DNA from: Scandinavium hiltneri
GTDB taxonomy: Bacteria > Pseudomonadota > Gammaproteobacteria > Enterobacterales > Enterobacteriaceae
Assembly (NCBI RefSeq): GCF_024764835.1
Contig: NZ_JALIGE010000072.1
Span: 186,001-250,000 of the forward strand
Direction of reading: 5' to 3'
Length of the DNA: 64,000 nt
A program made the translations under genes and the position numbers. The stretch's first letter is position 1, and each line of letters opens with the position of its first letter. Below the pieces are notes generated by a model that saw only the letters and a list, made by a program, of their open reading frames with translations, searched no databases and was not told the DNA's origin. This document shows, one piece after another, positions 44,886 through 53,588 of the stretch.

Positions 44886-46290
44886 CGGCTTTCTCTGCCT
44901 GACGCAGTTCCACCGCCTGCAAAATGCGGGATTTGAGCAATTTCGCTACCGCCGCAAATGCGGGAACCACCACCGAGTTGCCAAACTGGCGATAAGCCTG
45001 AGTATCGGACACCGGAATGCGGAACTGATAACCCTGCGGCGATTCAAAGCCCATCAGGCGCGCACATTCGCGCGGCGTCAGACGACGCGGACGTCGCTGC
45101 TGATTATGCGGATCGTCAAAATTCTGCTCACCGAGCGCCTTGTCCCATCCTCTATCGATGAGGATCTCCGCACCGTCTTTGTAATAACGTGCGGAAAGCG
45201 TGCGCGCCACGCTGCCAGGTCGGGTCGGATCAACCAGCCCATAGCCAAAACCGTTGCCGCGCGCCTGATGCTTTTTGGCATAGCGATACAGGTATTTCCA
45301 CAGCACCGGGGTGAGGATAAATTTGGTGTCAACCGTGGGCTCAAGTAATTCACCAAACGTTGGGCGACGTTCCGGATACAGCGCGGGTAAATCACGGAGC
45401 GTGAAGCCCTGATGCAGCTTCTGATCCCGACGAAAACCCACCAGCACGATGCGTTCGCGGTGCTGCGGCAGGAAATGCTGACCGTCGATGATTTTCGGAT
45501 CATCAGCGCCCATTTCCGCAGAATCAGACACATCGTAGCCCAGGGCATCTAACGTTTGCATGATGATGTGGAAGGTTTTACCCCCGTCGTGGCTTTTCAG
45601 GTTCTTGACGTTTTCCAGCACAAAAATGGCCGGACGACAGGCATCAATGATCCGCGCCACGTCAAAAAACAGCGTGCCTTGCGTATCGCAGGCAAAGCCG
45701 TGCGCCCGTCCCATCGCATTTTTCTTCGACACGCCCGCCAGCGAAAACGGCTGACACGGAAAGCCCGCCAGCAACACGTCGTGCTGCGGGATAACGCGAC
45801 GAATATGCGCCGCAGCTTCGCTGTCGCTGACGTCTGCTTTGTGGCTGAGCGTCACGTCGCGGATGTCTTCATTAAACTGATGTTCAGCCGGGTCGCAGTA
45901 CCAGTTGGCTTTATAGGTGCGAACGGCGTGCTTGTTCCATTCGCTGGTAAACACGCACTGGCCGCCGATGGCTTCAAAGCCGTTGCGGATCCCGCCGATG
46001 CCGGCAAATAAATCGATAAAGCGAAATGAAGTGGGATGCGCGGAAGGCTGCGGCAGCAGTGCCGCCAGCCGGGAAAACTCATTATCACCCAGGCGGCGAT
46101 TGATTTTCCCGTTGTCGGTCGCGCGCTTCAAAATTGCCGGGCTCCAGTGCTGTTCTCCCACGGCGTTGAGCGTTGCCACGAGGGTTTTTAAATCGTATAT
46201 CGTCAGCAGCTGATTCAGCAGTGCCTGTGCGTCTGGCCCGGAATATTCCGCGTCTTGAGAGGGGAGAGTGCGAGTAAGAGTGTGCTGCAT
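44869..46290 (-). CDS. dcm: DNA cytosine-5 methyltransferase Dcm
   Basis: 473 residues from the ATG at 46290; an in-frame start 14 codons earlier is less likely by homology. C5-methyltransferase motifs are in order: I (FIDLFAGIGGIRNG), IV with the catalytic Cys (GFPCQPFSLAG, about residue 178), VI (LENVKNL), VIII (QHRERIVLVGF), and IX-X near the end (RQFGNSVVVP). The target-recognition region (KYLYRYAKKHQARGNGFGYG) is nearly identical to E. coli Dcm, so CCWGG is the expected site. Operon with vsr. Confidence 0.96.
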   Translation of the reverse strand: MQHTLTRTLPSQDAEYSGPDAQALLNQLLTIYDLKTLVATLNAVGEQHWSPAILKRATDNGKINRRLGDNEFSRLAALLPQPSAHPTSFRFIDLFAGIGGIRNGFEAIGGQCVFTSEWNKHAVRTYKANWYCDPAEHQFNEDIRDVTLSHKADVSDSEAAAHIRRVIPQHDVLLAGFPCQPFSLAGVSKKNAMGRAHGFACDTQGTLFFDVARIIDACRPAIFVLENVKNLKSHDGGKTFHIIMQTLDALGYDVSDSAEMGADDPKIIDGQHFLPQHRERIVLVGFRRDQKLHQGFTLRDLPALYPERRPTFGELLEPTVDTKFILTPVLWKYLYRYAKKHQARGNGFGYGLVDPTRPGSVARTLSARYYKDGAEILIDRGWDKALGEQNFDDPHNQQRRPRRLTPRECARLMGFESPQGYQFRIPVSDTQAYRQFGNSVVVPAFAAVAKLLKSRILQAVELRQAEKADGGRS

Positions 46291-46347
46291 TTCAGTAACC
46301 GGGACAGACCATTTTCGCTGAGAGTAACACAATTTCCACGGGTGAAC

Positions 46348-47043
46348 TCAGGCGTGCGGCGCAAAACGCGTCAGAATATCCTCATCATATTCCAGATAGT
46401 CACCCTGCAACTCTGCGCTGATTTTGGCCATAAACTGCACCAAATAGCGGGCATTGTGCACGGCCAGGGCTTTACCCTGCTCAGTTTGCATGGTGGCCGG
46501 GAGTCGAAGGAGTTTGTTCTGAAAATGATCGAGGGCGTATCGCTGATCATTAAGCGGACGGGAATCAGCAAACGGATCGTCGGCGTTGAACAGGGAAACA
46601 TTTAAGCGGCCCGCCACGGTAAACACCCGCGCCAGACCAATAGCCCCCAGCGATTCCAGCCTGTCGGCATCCTGTACAATTTTGGCTTCGCGCGTGGTTG
46701 GCATGATGTTGGCGCTGTGACTGTGCGCTTCAATCGCATGCGCCACAGCAGGATAGAGAGATTCGGGGAAATCAGGGAAATCGTCGCGCAGGATGGTCAA
46801 CGTTTTTTGCGCCGCCATTATCGACGAACGACTGCGTTGCGGATGATTTTTCGGCAGGCTGACGATGTCATGAAAATAACAGGCCGTCAGGATGACGCGC
46901 TCATTGACCTTTTCGCCCTCAGACAAGCGTTGAGAGGTGGCCCAGACACGGCGAAAATGCGAAATATCATGGGCAGCGTCGTCATTATCGTGATGCTGGA
47001 TCAGCCAGTTTTCAAAGCGTTGTTGCCAGGATTGCACTGTCAT
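46348..47043 (-). CDS. yedJ: HD-domain phosphohydrolase YedJ
   Basis: 231 residues, the same as E. coli YedJ, starting MTVQSWQQRFENWL; an upstream in-frame start seven codons earlier is less likely. The HD metal ligands are seen in DAAHDISHFRRVW, CYFHDIV (the HD pair), AHAIEAHSHS and IVQDADRLE. Such proteins hydrolyse nucleotides or related phosphates; the substrate is unknown. Separate from dcm by 57 bp. Confidence 0.94.
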   Translation of the reverse strand: MTVQSWQQRFENWLIQHHDNDDAAHDISHFRRVWATSQRLSEGEKVNERVILTACYFHDIVSLPKNHPQRSRSSIMAAQKTLTILRDDFPDFPESLYPAVAHAIEAHSHSANIMPTTREAKIVQDADRLESLGAIGLARVFTVAGRLNVSLFNADDPFADSRPLNDQRYALDHFQNKLLRLPATMQTEQGKALAVHNARYLVQFMAKISAELQGDYLEYDEDILTRFAPHA

Positions 47044-47134
47044 TACTCCCTCATTCTTCAGCAATGGAGGTGTGAGGATAGCAGTTCTGCAAATAGTCTG
47101 CTTTCACACTTTATTTTTCTGCCCCTCTATGAAA

Positions 47135-47225
47135 ATATCCCCTGCCTTTTGTTGTTTTTACACTGCACTCACTTTTATTATCGTTAATAATGACCTGACA
47201 AAATATTTTGTCAGGTTTTTTTTGC
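47135..47225 (+). ncRNA. rseX: Probable small RNA, RseX-like by position
   Basis: In the 482-bp yedJ-porin gap lies a strong factor-independent terminator oriented plus (CCTGACAAAAT / ATTTTGTCAGG, 47194-47215, followed by eight T) that follows no protein gene. The 60-90 nt before it are U-rich single-stranded sequence (TTTTGTTGTTTTTACACTGC) typical of Hfq-binding RNAs. In E. coli the sRNA RseX, which targets ompA and ompC mRNAs, sits at exactly this place and strand, between yedJ/yedR and the porin gene yedS. The 5' end is approximate; I could not verify sequence identity to RseX. Confidence 0.6.
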
Positions 47226-47525
47226 TTTTTTCGATAAGCACAACGATTAGTTAAAATACACTCATTGATTTGGTGAATCATATTTAAAGCAATCACTAAA
47301 AGAGTGATAAAAAATCATAAAAAACAATGAATAACCATCATGAATAACAACCGGATATTTCATTAAGATAATATATGCAAACGCACACAGAAACCATTGA
47401 AGTTGATTTTAATAATTTACTTACGCCTTTTATTTAAATTAAACTGAACTCAGTAGCGATTATCATTTTGAAGCCTGGATAGCGCTGCTTTCATTCATAA
47501 AATAAACCATTCAAAGGAATGTATA
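47226..47525. promoter_or_regulatory. AT-rich upstream region of the porin gene
   Basis: About 300 bp, markedly AT-rich (for example 47281-47450), as expected for an OmpR- and H-NS/LeuO-controlled porin promoter. Individual OmpR sites could not be assigned with confidence. AAAGGAATGTATA supplies the ribosome site of the porin. No ORF here looks coding. Confidence 0.45.
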
Positions 47526-48686
47526 ATGAAAAGAAATGTATTGGCAATTCTCGTGCCGGCCTTACTGTTGGCTGGCGCAGCAAATGCGGCTGAGATTTAT
47601 AATAAAGACGGTAATAAACTGGATTTATACGGCAAAGTTGATGCCCGTCATCAGTTCTCAGACAATGCAGGCGACGATGGCGATGCGACCTACGTGCAAG
47701 TAGGTTTCAAAGGTGAGACCCAGATTACGAATGATCTCATTGGATTTGGCCAGTGGGAATACAAAATGATGGCCAACAACACGGAAGATAACGGTGGCAA
47801 TACTGCGTGGACGCGTCTGGCGTATGCCGGTCTGAAATTCGGCGACTACGGATCCTTCGATTACGGCCGTAACTACGGCGTAGTGTACGATGTGGAAGCC
47901 TGGGCCGATATGCTGCCGGTATTCGGTGGCGACTCCTACTCCTGGACCGACAACTATATGGTTGGTCGTGCTAACGGTCTGGCGACTTACCGCAACTCTG
48001 ACTTCTTCGGTCTGGTCGATGGCTTGAGTTTCGCCCTGCAGTATCAGGGCACTAACGAAGACACCAATGCAAACGAAGATCAGGAAGGTACCAATAACGG
48101 TCGTGATGTTCGCTTCCAGAATGGCGACGGCTACGGTCTTTCCACTGTCTACGATTTCGGTATGGGTCTGAGCGTAGGCGCCGCCTACTCCTCCTCTGAC
48201 CGTACCAACAAGCAGGAAGGTGCAGGTGCCGGCAACAATCGTTACAGCAAATATGCCGGTGGCGAAGAAGCCCAGGCGTGGACCATCGGTGGCAAATACG
48301 ACGCCCACCAGGTTTATCTGGCGATGATGTACTCCGAAACCCTGAACATGACGCCATACGGTGATGAAGGCATCGCGAACAAAACGCAGAACTTTGAAGC
48401 CGTGGCGCAGTATCAGTTCGACTTCGGCCTGCGTCCGTCCTTAGCGTGGGTCTATTCAAAAGGTGTTGATCTTGGCGGTAATATCACCGGCAATGGCAAT
48501 ATTGATTACGTTGACCAGGATCTGGTGAACTACATCGATGTGGGCGCGTATTACTACTTCAACAAAAACTTCACCACCTACGTTGATTACAAAATCAACC
48601 TGCTGGATGGCGATGACGATTTCTACAACGACAACGGGATTTCTACCGATGACGTTGTTGGCGTTGGCATGATTTACCAGTTCTAA
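47526..48686 (+). CDS. ompS: Outer-membrane general porin, OmpS/OmpC family
   Basis: 386 residues with a signal peptide of 21 (cleaved before AEIYNKDG). The mature protein is a 16-strand trimeric porin: N-terminal KLDLYGKVDARHQF, the loop 3 constriction (VEAWADMLPVFGGDSYSW) with the PVFGGDS-type turn, and the terminal aromatic residue in GMIYQF needed for Bam recognition. Place and strand correspond to E. coli yedS (broken in K-12) and Salmonella ompS, so I use ompS, though it could be named otherwise. Here it is intact. Likely silenced by H-NS and regulated by OmpR. Confidence 0.88.
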   Translation: MKRNVLAILVPALLLAGAANAAEIYNKDGNKLDLYGKVDARHQFSDNAGDDGDATYVQVGFKGETQITNDLIGFGQWEYKMMANNTEDNGGNTAWTRLAYAGLKFGDYGSFDYGRNYGVVYDVEAWADMLPVFGGDSYSWTDNYMVGRANGLATYRNSDFFGLVDGLSFALQYQGTNEDTNANEDQEGTNNGRDVRFQNGDGYGLSTVYDFGMGLSVGAAYSSSDRTNKQEGAGAGNNRYSKYAGGEEAQAWTIGGKYDAHQVYLAMMYSETLNMTPYGDEGIANKTQNFEAVAQYQFDFGLRPSLAWVYSKGVDLGGNITGNGNIDYVDQDLVNYIDVGAYYYFNKNFTTYVDYKINLLDGDDDFYNDNGISTDDVVGVGMIYQF

Positions 48687-48706
48687 CTGATGTCCTCCCT
48701 AATCAG

Positions 48707-48729
48707 GCCCGCCGTGAGCGGGCTTTTTT
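48707..48729 (+). terminator. Porin gene terminator
   Basis: Stem GCCCGC / GCGGGC with CGTGA loop followed by TTTTTT, 20 nt after the stop. Confidence 0.92.
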
Positions 48730-48937
48730 GTGCCTGCATTTCAGAAAACAAGGTCGGAAATCACCACGCAGGATCACATTAACAGCATATTATCTTGTTA
48801 TAAAATGCGTAATCCATAATAATATCGGTGTTTTTCATCTTTACCGTGCTAACACACTGGAGGTATGGCACCGACGACATTCCACCTCCCCCCATTACAA
48901 CAATCACTATTCCTCTATTTCCGCCAGTGAGATCCTT

Positions 48938-51127
48938 ATGAAAAAGCGCCGGGGCAGTTTGATTTTTTTTGCAACGTTATTGCATCTCTCGCCTGTATCC
49001 GCCGTCCTGTTACAACAGGGTGACGTAAAATTCACTATCGATCCGGCCACGCTGCAAATCAGCGCTGACGCCGTGGTCGTAAACAACCCTCAACCGACGC
49101 AAAAAGTCAGCGAACTCCAGGCATCCTCCGCGCAGGCAAACTGGCGCTGGCCGGATCGCAACATTCAGATTACGGCCAAACCAGACGGCCCGGATCTGTA
49201 CCTGACTATCCGCAGCGATCGGCCGCAGGCCGTCAACTGGTTTAGCCTGCCGCCTCACTTCAGCACTCTGCAGCTGCCGATCGGCGAAGGCAGCCGCATC
49301 CCGCTGGATAATGTCCAGTGGCTGACGTATCTGACCACCGCCCTTTCCACTGTCGACACTAATTTCGATTTGAAACTGCCGTTCTGGGGTCTGGAGCAAC
49401 AAGGAATGACCTACAGCTGGCTGCAATTGACCCCCTTCAGCAATCAAATTTCTTTTACGATGACGGGTAATCAATTAGCGATGCAGAGCTCGCACGCGTT
49501 CAATCGCTTTAATCAGCAGCAGTCCTTCGATGTGTTACTGCATGTCGGAACGACGCCGCTGTCGGGTGCCATTCGCTATCGCGAATATCTGCAACAAAGT
49601 CATCAGTTCAGTTCGCTGCGCGAGAAAATGGTCACCGCGCCGGAAGGCAAAAAGCTGATTGGCGCGACGCACATTTATTTGTGGGGCAACACGCTGCTGG
49701 CTCAGGAAGATGTCAAAAACTGGCCGGGCCTGATTGACTATCTGCGGTCACCTGCGGGCGCGAAAATCTGGCAGAAGATGACAGCTGAAGACAGAAAGGC
49801 GATTGAAAAATTACCGGGTCACGCGCCTGGCGACTGGCAAAAACTGTCTCTGACAGACGCCATCAACCGCGCGCTGGTGGCCCTGGCGCCGCTGAATGTT
49901 ACGCCCGAAAGCCCATCATTTTTGACGGCGCAGCAGCAGCAAGCGGTTAAAGTGCGCCAGCTGGCTCAGCAATTGCTGGGGGACTATCTTGCGCCACCAG
50001 AGCAGTGGGGACCCGGCTTGTCTGACCCGGTGATCGCGGCATTGAAGAAAGCAGGTTTAGAACGCCTGTGGCTGGGCACCGATAACTGGACCGTCGATTT
50101 CCTGCATCCGCAAGCGGTTGAGCGCGCAAAAGAAGCAGGCTATCTGATCGGGAGTTACGACTCTTATGATACCGGCATTCCGCCGGGCGTGAATGACAGC
50201 TGGCTCACCGCGCAGCTACCACATGAAATTACGGAAAAATGCGCCATCGTTCGCGCGGACGGCACCAAATTGCCGGGCTTCGGCGGCGACGGTTACTATC
50301 TCAACCCAGGCTGCATATTGCCCTATTCTCAGGCCAGAATGCGTGAGCTGATTCAGCTCAGCGGCTTAAACAGTCTGTTCCTCGACGTGGACGGAACCGG
50401 GATGGTTTCGGACGACTACCAGACGGAGCATCCGACGGGGGCGGCTCAAATGGCCGCCGATCGTAACGCGCGCATGGCCTGGTTCAGTAATACCCTCAAA
50501 TTGCCGTTGGGCTCAGAAGACGGCAATGCGGTAACCGCCCGCCACATTATGTTTGCGCACGGAACGGAAACCTGGGGATTTGGCTGGGGTGACAAGGATA
50601 TGCGGCAAAACAAAGCGTCGCCTTACTATCTCGGCATCTGGTGGCCGAGCGCGCAACCGGCAACATTTTTCAGCCCGGCGAAGGTAAAACCGCTTTATCG
50701 TACCGTGATGTTCGACCCGCGCTATCGCCTGCCGTTGTACCAGGCGGTGTTCCATGATGCGGTGATCGCCACCCACCACTGGACCTATGACAACCTCAAA
50801 TTCAGCGATGTGAAAACCACGCGCGCGCTGCTGAGCGAGCTGTATAATACGCCGCCGCTTTTCAACCTCAGTCGAAGCACGCTGAAAGAAAGATTACCGG
50901 AAGTCATTAAAGCCGATGCCCGTTTCCGCGTATTGCATGAAGCGCTGTGGGATAAAGCGCTGACGGGGTTCCAATGGCTGGATAAAGAGGGCTGGGTGCA
51001 GCAAACAACATTTAGCGATGGATCGGTGCTGACCGCGAATTTCAGCGATAAAACCGTCGACGGACTGGCGGCACACACTCTGAAGGCGACGCTTGCCGAT
51101 GGACGCACGCTGAATTTTGAGCACTAA
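48938..51127 (+). CDS. Secreted glycoside-hydrolase-like protein of unknown specificity
   Basis: 729 residues from the ATG at 48938, chosen because it gives a clear Sec signal peptide (MKKRRGS then a hydrophobic run, cleavage near Ala22); the open frame upstream runs back through the porin terminator. Residues about 25-230 look like a beta-sandwich; about 240-600 resemble a TIM-barrel glycosidase, with motifs such as GATHIYLWG, LERLWLGTDNWT, FLDVDGTGMVSDDY (a likely nucleophile Asp) and FAHGTETWGFGWGDK; a short beta-rich C-terminal domain follows. It has features in common with GH101/GH129-type enzymes, but the family is uncertain. It has no lipobox, so a periplasmic or secreted location is inferred. 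The ribosome site is weak. Alone between the porin and serU. Confidence 0.75.
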   Translation: MKKRRGSLIFFATLLHLSPVSAVLLQQGDVKFTIDPATLQISADAVVVNNPQPTQKVSELQASSAQANWRWPDRNIQITAKPDGPDLYLTIRSDRPQAVNWFSLPPHFSTLQLPIGEGSRIPLDNVQWLTYLTTALSTVDTNFDLKLPFWGLEQQGMTYSWLQLTPFSNQISFTMTGNQLAMQSSHAFNRFNQQQSFDVLLHVGTTPLSGAIRYREYLQQSHQFSSLREKMVTAPEGKKLIGATHIYLWGNTLLAQEDVKNWPGLIDYLRSPAGAKIWQKMTAEDRKAIEKLPGHAPGDWQKLSLTDAINRALVALAPLNVTPESPSFLTAQQQQAVKVRQLAQQLLGDYLAPPEQWGPGLSDPVIAALKKAGLERLWLGTDNWTVDFLHPQAVERAKEAGYLIGSYDSYDTGIPPGVNDSWLTAQLPHEITEKCAIVRADGTKLPGFGGDGYYLNPGCILPYSQARMRELIQLSGLNSLFLDVDGTGMVSDDYQTEHPTGAAQMAADRNARMAWFSNTLKLPLGSEDGNAVTARHIMFAHGTETWGFGWGDKDMRQNKASPYYLGIWWPSAQPATFFSPAKVKPLYRTVMFDPRYRLPLYQAVFHDAVIATHHWTYDNLKFSDVKTTRALLSELYNTPPLFNLSRSTLKERLPEVIKADARFRVLHEALWDKALTGFQWLDKEGWVQQTTFSDGSVLTANFSDKTVDGLAAHTLKATLADGRTLNFEH

Positions 51128-51139
51128 CGAGGACTGAAC

Positions 51140-51176
51140 AAAGGCAGATGTGGTCATCAGACATTTCTGCCTTTTT
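51140..51176 (+). terminator. Terminator after the glycosidase-like gene
   Basis: AAAGGCAGA / TCTGCCTTT (51140-51148 with 51166-51174), extended by TGT/ACA inside, followed by TTGCTTT. Confidence 0.85.
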
Positions 51177-51334
51177 GCTTTACGCTATGGGCACGACGTA
51201 GAGGTGAGTCCGCGAGGACTATACTGGATCAAGAAACAGGTCGACGGGAAGTCAGGATTTTCTCAACAAAATTTCATAGATTGTATCAATGAGATTTTGG
51301 TCACTGAAACGAAACGGTGTAAGTGATTGAATAG

Positions 51335-51424
51335 TGGCGGAGAGAGGGGGATTTGAACCCCCGGTAGAGTTGCCCCTACTCTAGTTTTCGAGACTAGTCC
51401 GTTCAGCCGCTCCGGCATCTCTCC
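51335..51424 (-). tRNA. serU: tRNA-Ser (anticodon CGA)
   Basis: 90 nt including CCA, with the long variable arm of serine tRNAs. Acceptor GGAGAGA / TCTCTCC; anticodon loop CTCGAAA. Matches E. coli serU and lies next to mtfA as in E. coli. Confidence 0.97.
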
Positions 51425-51516
51425 GCTGAGTGGTTGCCATGATGCCAGGTTCTTTGGCATTTTAACAGACCCTGTCCCTTCAATTGATATCAAGTGACGA
51501 GTTTGCGAGCAAAGCG

Positions 51517-52314
51517 ATGATTAAATGGCCCTGGAAAGCACATGACGCTCCCCTTAGCGAGGATATTCCTTGGGAGCAGGCACTTGCCATTCCTGTCCTG
51601 GCGAGTCTTTCACCGGAAGAACAGCTCAGACTCACTCAGCTGGCGGACCGTTTCCTGCAGCATAAACGCCTTGTTCCTTTGCAGGGGCTTGAACTGGACC
51701 CACTGCAAACGGCGCGCATCGCGATGCTGTTTTGTCTGCCTGTGCTTTCTCTCGGGATCGAGTGGCTCGACGGTTTCCATGAAGTACTGATTTACCCTGC
51801 CCCGTTCGTGGTCGACGACGAGTGGGAAGATGATATTGGCCTGATCCACAGCCAACGCGTGGTGCAGTCTGGGCAAAGCTGGCAACAGGGTCCGATTGTG
51901 CTGAACTGGCTGGATATTCAGGATTCATTCGACGCCTCCGGTTTTAACCTTATTGTCCATGAAGTGGCGCATAAGCTTGATGTGCGTAATGGCGATCGCG
52001 CCAACGGCGTACCGCCAGTCCCCCTTCGCGAGGTCGCAGGCTGGGAACATGACCTCCATGCGGCGATGAACAACATTCAGGATGAAATTGATCTCGTGGG
52101 TGAAAGTGCCGCCAGTATCGATGCGTATGCCGCGACGGACCCTGCTGAATGTTTCGCCGTGCTCTCAGAATACTTCTTCAGCGCACCAGAACTGTTTGCT
52201 CCGCGCTTCCCCGCGCTGTGGCAGCGTTTCTGTCATTTTTATCATCAGGATCCGCTCCAGCGAATTCGTGAGAATGGCAGTGATGAAAGCATTAATCTGC
52301 GCGTAGTACACTAA
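51517..52314 (+). CDS. mtfA: Mlc titration factor / M90 zinc peptidase MtfA
   Basis: 265 residues, the same as E. coli MtfA (YeeI), starting MIKWPWK at 51517; the ATG 11 codons upstream is not supported by homology. The zinc-peptidase motif HEVAHKLD (HExxH) lies near residue 149, and a conserved Glu follows in PAECFAVLSEYFF. MtfA binds the repressor Mlc and so derepresses ptsG, and has weak aminopeptidase activity. Confidence 0.96.
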   Translation: MIKWPWKAHDAPLSEDIPWEQALAIPVLASLSPEEQLRLTQLADRFLQHKRLVPLQGLELDPLQTARIAMLFCLPVLSLGIEWLDGFHEVLIYPAPFVVDDEWEDDIGLIHSQRVVQSGQSWQQGPIVLNWLDIQDSFDASGFNLIVHEVAHKLDVRNGDRANGVPPVPLREVAGWEHDLHAAMNNIQDEIDLVGESAASIDAYAATDPAECFAVLSEYFFSAPELFAPRFPALWQRFCHFYHQDPLQRIRENGSDESINLRVVH

Positions 52315-52367
52315 AACGGCACATTGCCTTTATTTCATGCAATTGAATCAGGTAGTTAAATTTAGGG

Positions 52368-52396
52368 TTGACACAAAAAAGGCCGCCCTTTAATAT
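52368..52396 (+). promoter_or_regulatory. Promoter of the first tRNA-Asn gene
   Basis: TTGACA (52368-52373), 17-bp spacer, TAATAT (52391-52396), then the GC-rich discriminator GCGCCTC typical of stringently controlled stable-RNA promoters. Confidence 0.9.
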
Positions 52397-52414
52397 GCGC
52401 CTCGTTCACACGAT

Positions 52415-52490
52415 TCCTCTGTAGTTCAGTCGGTAGAACGGCGGACTGTTAATCCGTATGTCACTGGTTCGAGTCCAGTCAGAGGAGCCA
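52415..52490 (+). tRNA. asnT: tRNA-Asn (anticodon GTT), copy 1
   Basis: 76 nt including CCA: acceptor TCCTCTG / CAGAGGA, anticodon loop CTGTTAATC. Placed next to mtfA as asnT is in E. coli. Identical to the two other copies in this window. Confidence 0.97.
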
Positions 52491-52499
52491 TATTTAAGA

Positions 52500-52529
52500 A
52501 GCCTGCTCAGGAAACTGAGCGGGCTTTTT
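52500..52529 (+). terminator. tRNA-Asn copy 1 terminator
   Basis: GCCTGCTCAG / CTGAGCGGGC with GAAA loop and TTTTT; one G-U pair in the stem. Confidence 0.9.
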
Positions 52530-52535
52530 GCTTAT

Positions 52536-53486
52536 TTAAATCTGATAATCAATCGCCACTTCTTCCGGCTCCATCACCTGTCGTTTGATCTCCTCGACCG
52601 ACAAGCCCGCATTGCACAGCTCCAGAAAGCGCCAGACATAGTTGCGCTGGAGCTGACCGCGTTTCAGGCCCAACCAGACCGTGTTGGCATCAAATAAATG
52701 GTGAGTGTCCAGCCGGGTCAACCGGCCTGTTTCCTGATTATCGCCAGACTGTTCGGCCACCAGCCCAATTCCCAACCCGAGTTCGACATAAGTTTTGATG
52801 ACGTCGGAATCCTGCGCGCTCAGCACGATATCCGGCACCAGCCCTTTGCGATTAAACGCTTCGTCGATGCGTGACCGCCCGGTGATGCCCTGGCGATAGG
52901 TGATGAGCGGCCAGCGTGCGATGGCTTCCAGCGTCAGCGGGACGGTTTGAGTCAGGGGATGCCCTTCCGGCACCAGCAGGTTGTGATGCCAGCGGAACCA
53001 CGGGAACGCCGCCAGAGTTGGATCATTGCTCAAACGCTCGCTGGCGATGCCGATATCCGCCCCGCCGTTATGCAGCAGCGCGTCAATTTCCTGCGGCGTG
53101 CCCTGAATCAGTTCCAGTCTGACTTCTTTGAATAATTCCCGGAACGCCTTAATAACCGGCGGCAAACTGTATCGCGCCTGGGTATGCGTGGTGGCGATGG
53201 TCAGCACGCCGGAAGCGTCATTAGTAAACAGGTCGGCAAGACGACGCACATTGCTCGCCTCGTTAAGGATACGCTCAGCAATGACCAGCAGCGCTTTGCC
53301 AGGCTCGGTCATCCCGAGCAGGCGCTTGCCGCGACGGATGAAAATCTCAATACCGAGCTCTTCTTCCAGCTCGCGAATGTGCCGGCTCACGCCGGACTGC
53401 GAGGTGTAAAGCATGTTGGCGACTTCGGTCAGGTTGTAATCCTGCCGCGCCGCCTCGCGAATAATTTTGAGTTGCTGGAAATTCAC
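52536..53486 (-). CDS. cbl: LysR-type regulator Cbl
   Basis: 316 residues, as in E. coli. N-terminal winged HTH (residues 1-60: LTEVANMLYTSQSGVSRHIRELEEELG) and a C-terminal inducer domain that senses adenosine phosphosulfate/sulfate status. It activates genes for sulfonate use (tau, ssu) under sulfate limitation. Lies downstream of nac with 102 bp between, so it may also receive read-through from the nac promoter. Confidence 0.96.
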   Translation of the reverse strand: MNFQQLKIIREAARQDYNLTEVANMLYTSQSGVSRHIRELEEELGIEIFIRRGKRLLGMTEPGKALLVIAERILNEASNVRRLADLFTNDASGVLTIATTHTQARYSLPPVIKAFRELFKEVRLELIQGTPQEIDALLHNGGADIGIASERLSNDPTLAAFPWFRWHHNLLVPEGHPLTQTVPLTLEAIARWPLITYRQGITGRSRIDEAFNRKGLVPDIVLSAQDSDVIKTYVELGLGIGLVAEQSGDNQETGRLTRLDTHHLFDANTVWLGLKRGQLQRNYVWRFLELCNAGLSVEEIKRQVMEPEEVAIDYQI

Positions 53487-53566
53487 CCTTTCCTCCAGAG
53501 GCCTGCAGATATAACGCTATTGTTAGAGTCTGCGCCTCTGGGGAACAAATAATAAAAACCCGCAAC

Positions 53567-53585
53567 TTATGCTTTTAAAGCATAA
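53567..53585 (-). terminator. Weak hairpin between nac and cbl
   Basis: TTATGCTTT / AAAGCATAA, AT-rich, immediately after the nac stop on the minus strand, so at best a partial terminator. Confidence 0.5.
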
Positions 53586-53588
53586 CGC

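Noticed and set aside
47658..48308. 216-codon ORF antisense to the porin gene
   Set aside because: The porin frame has signal peptide, loop 3 and C-terminal Phe; the antisense frame has none of the marks of a gene.
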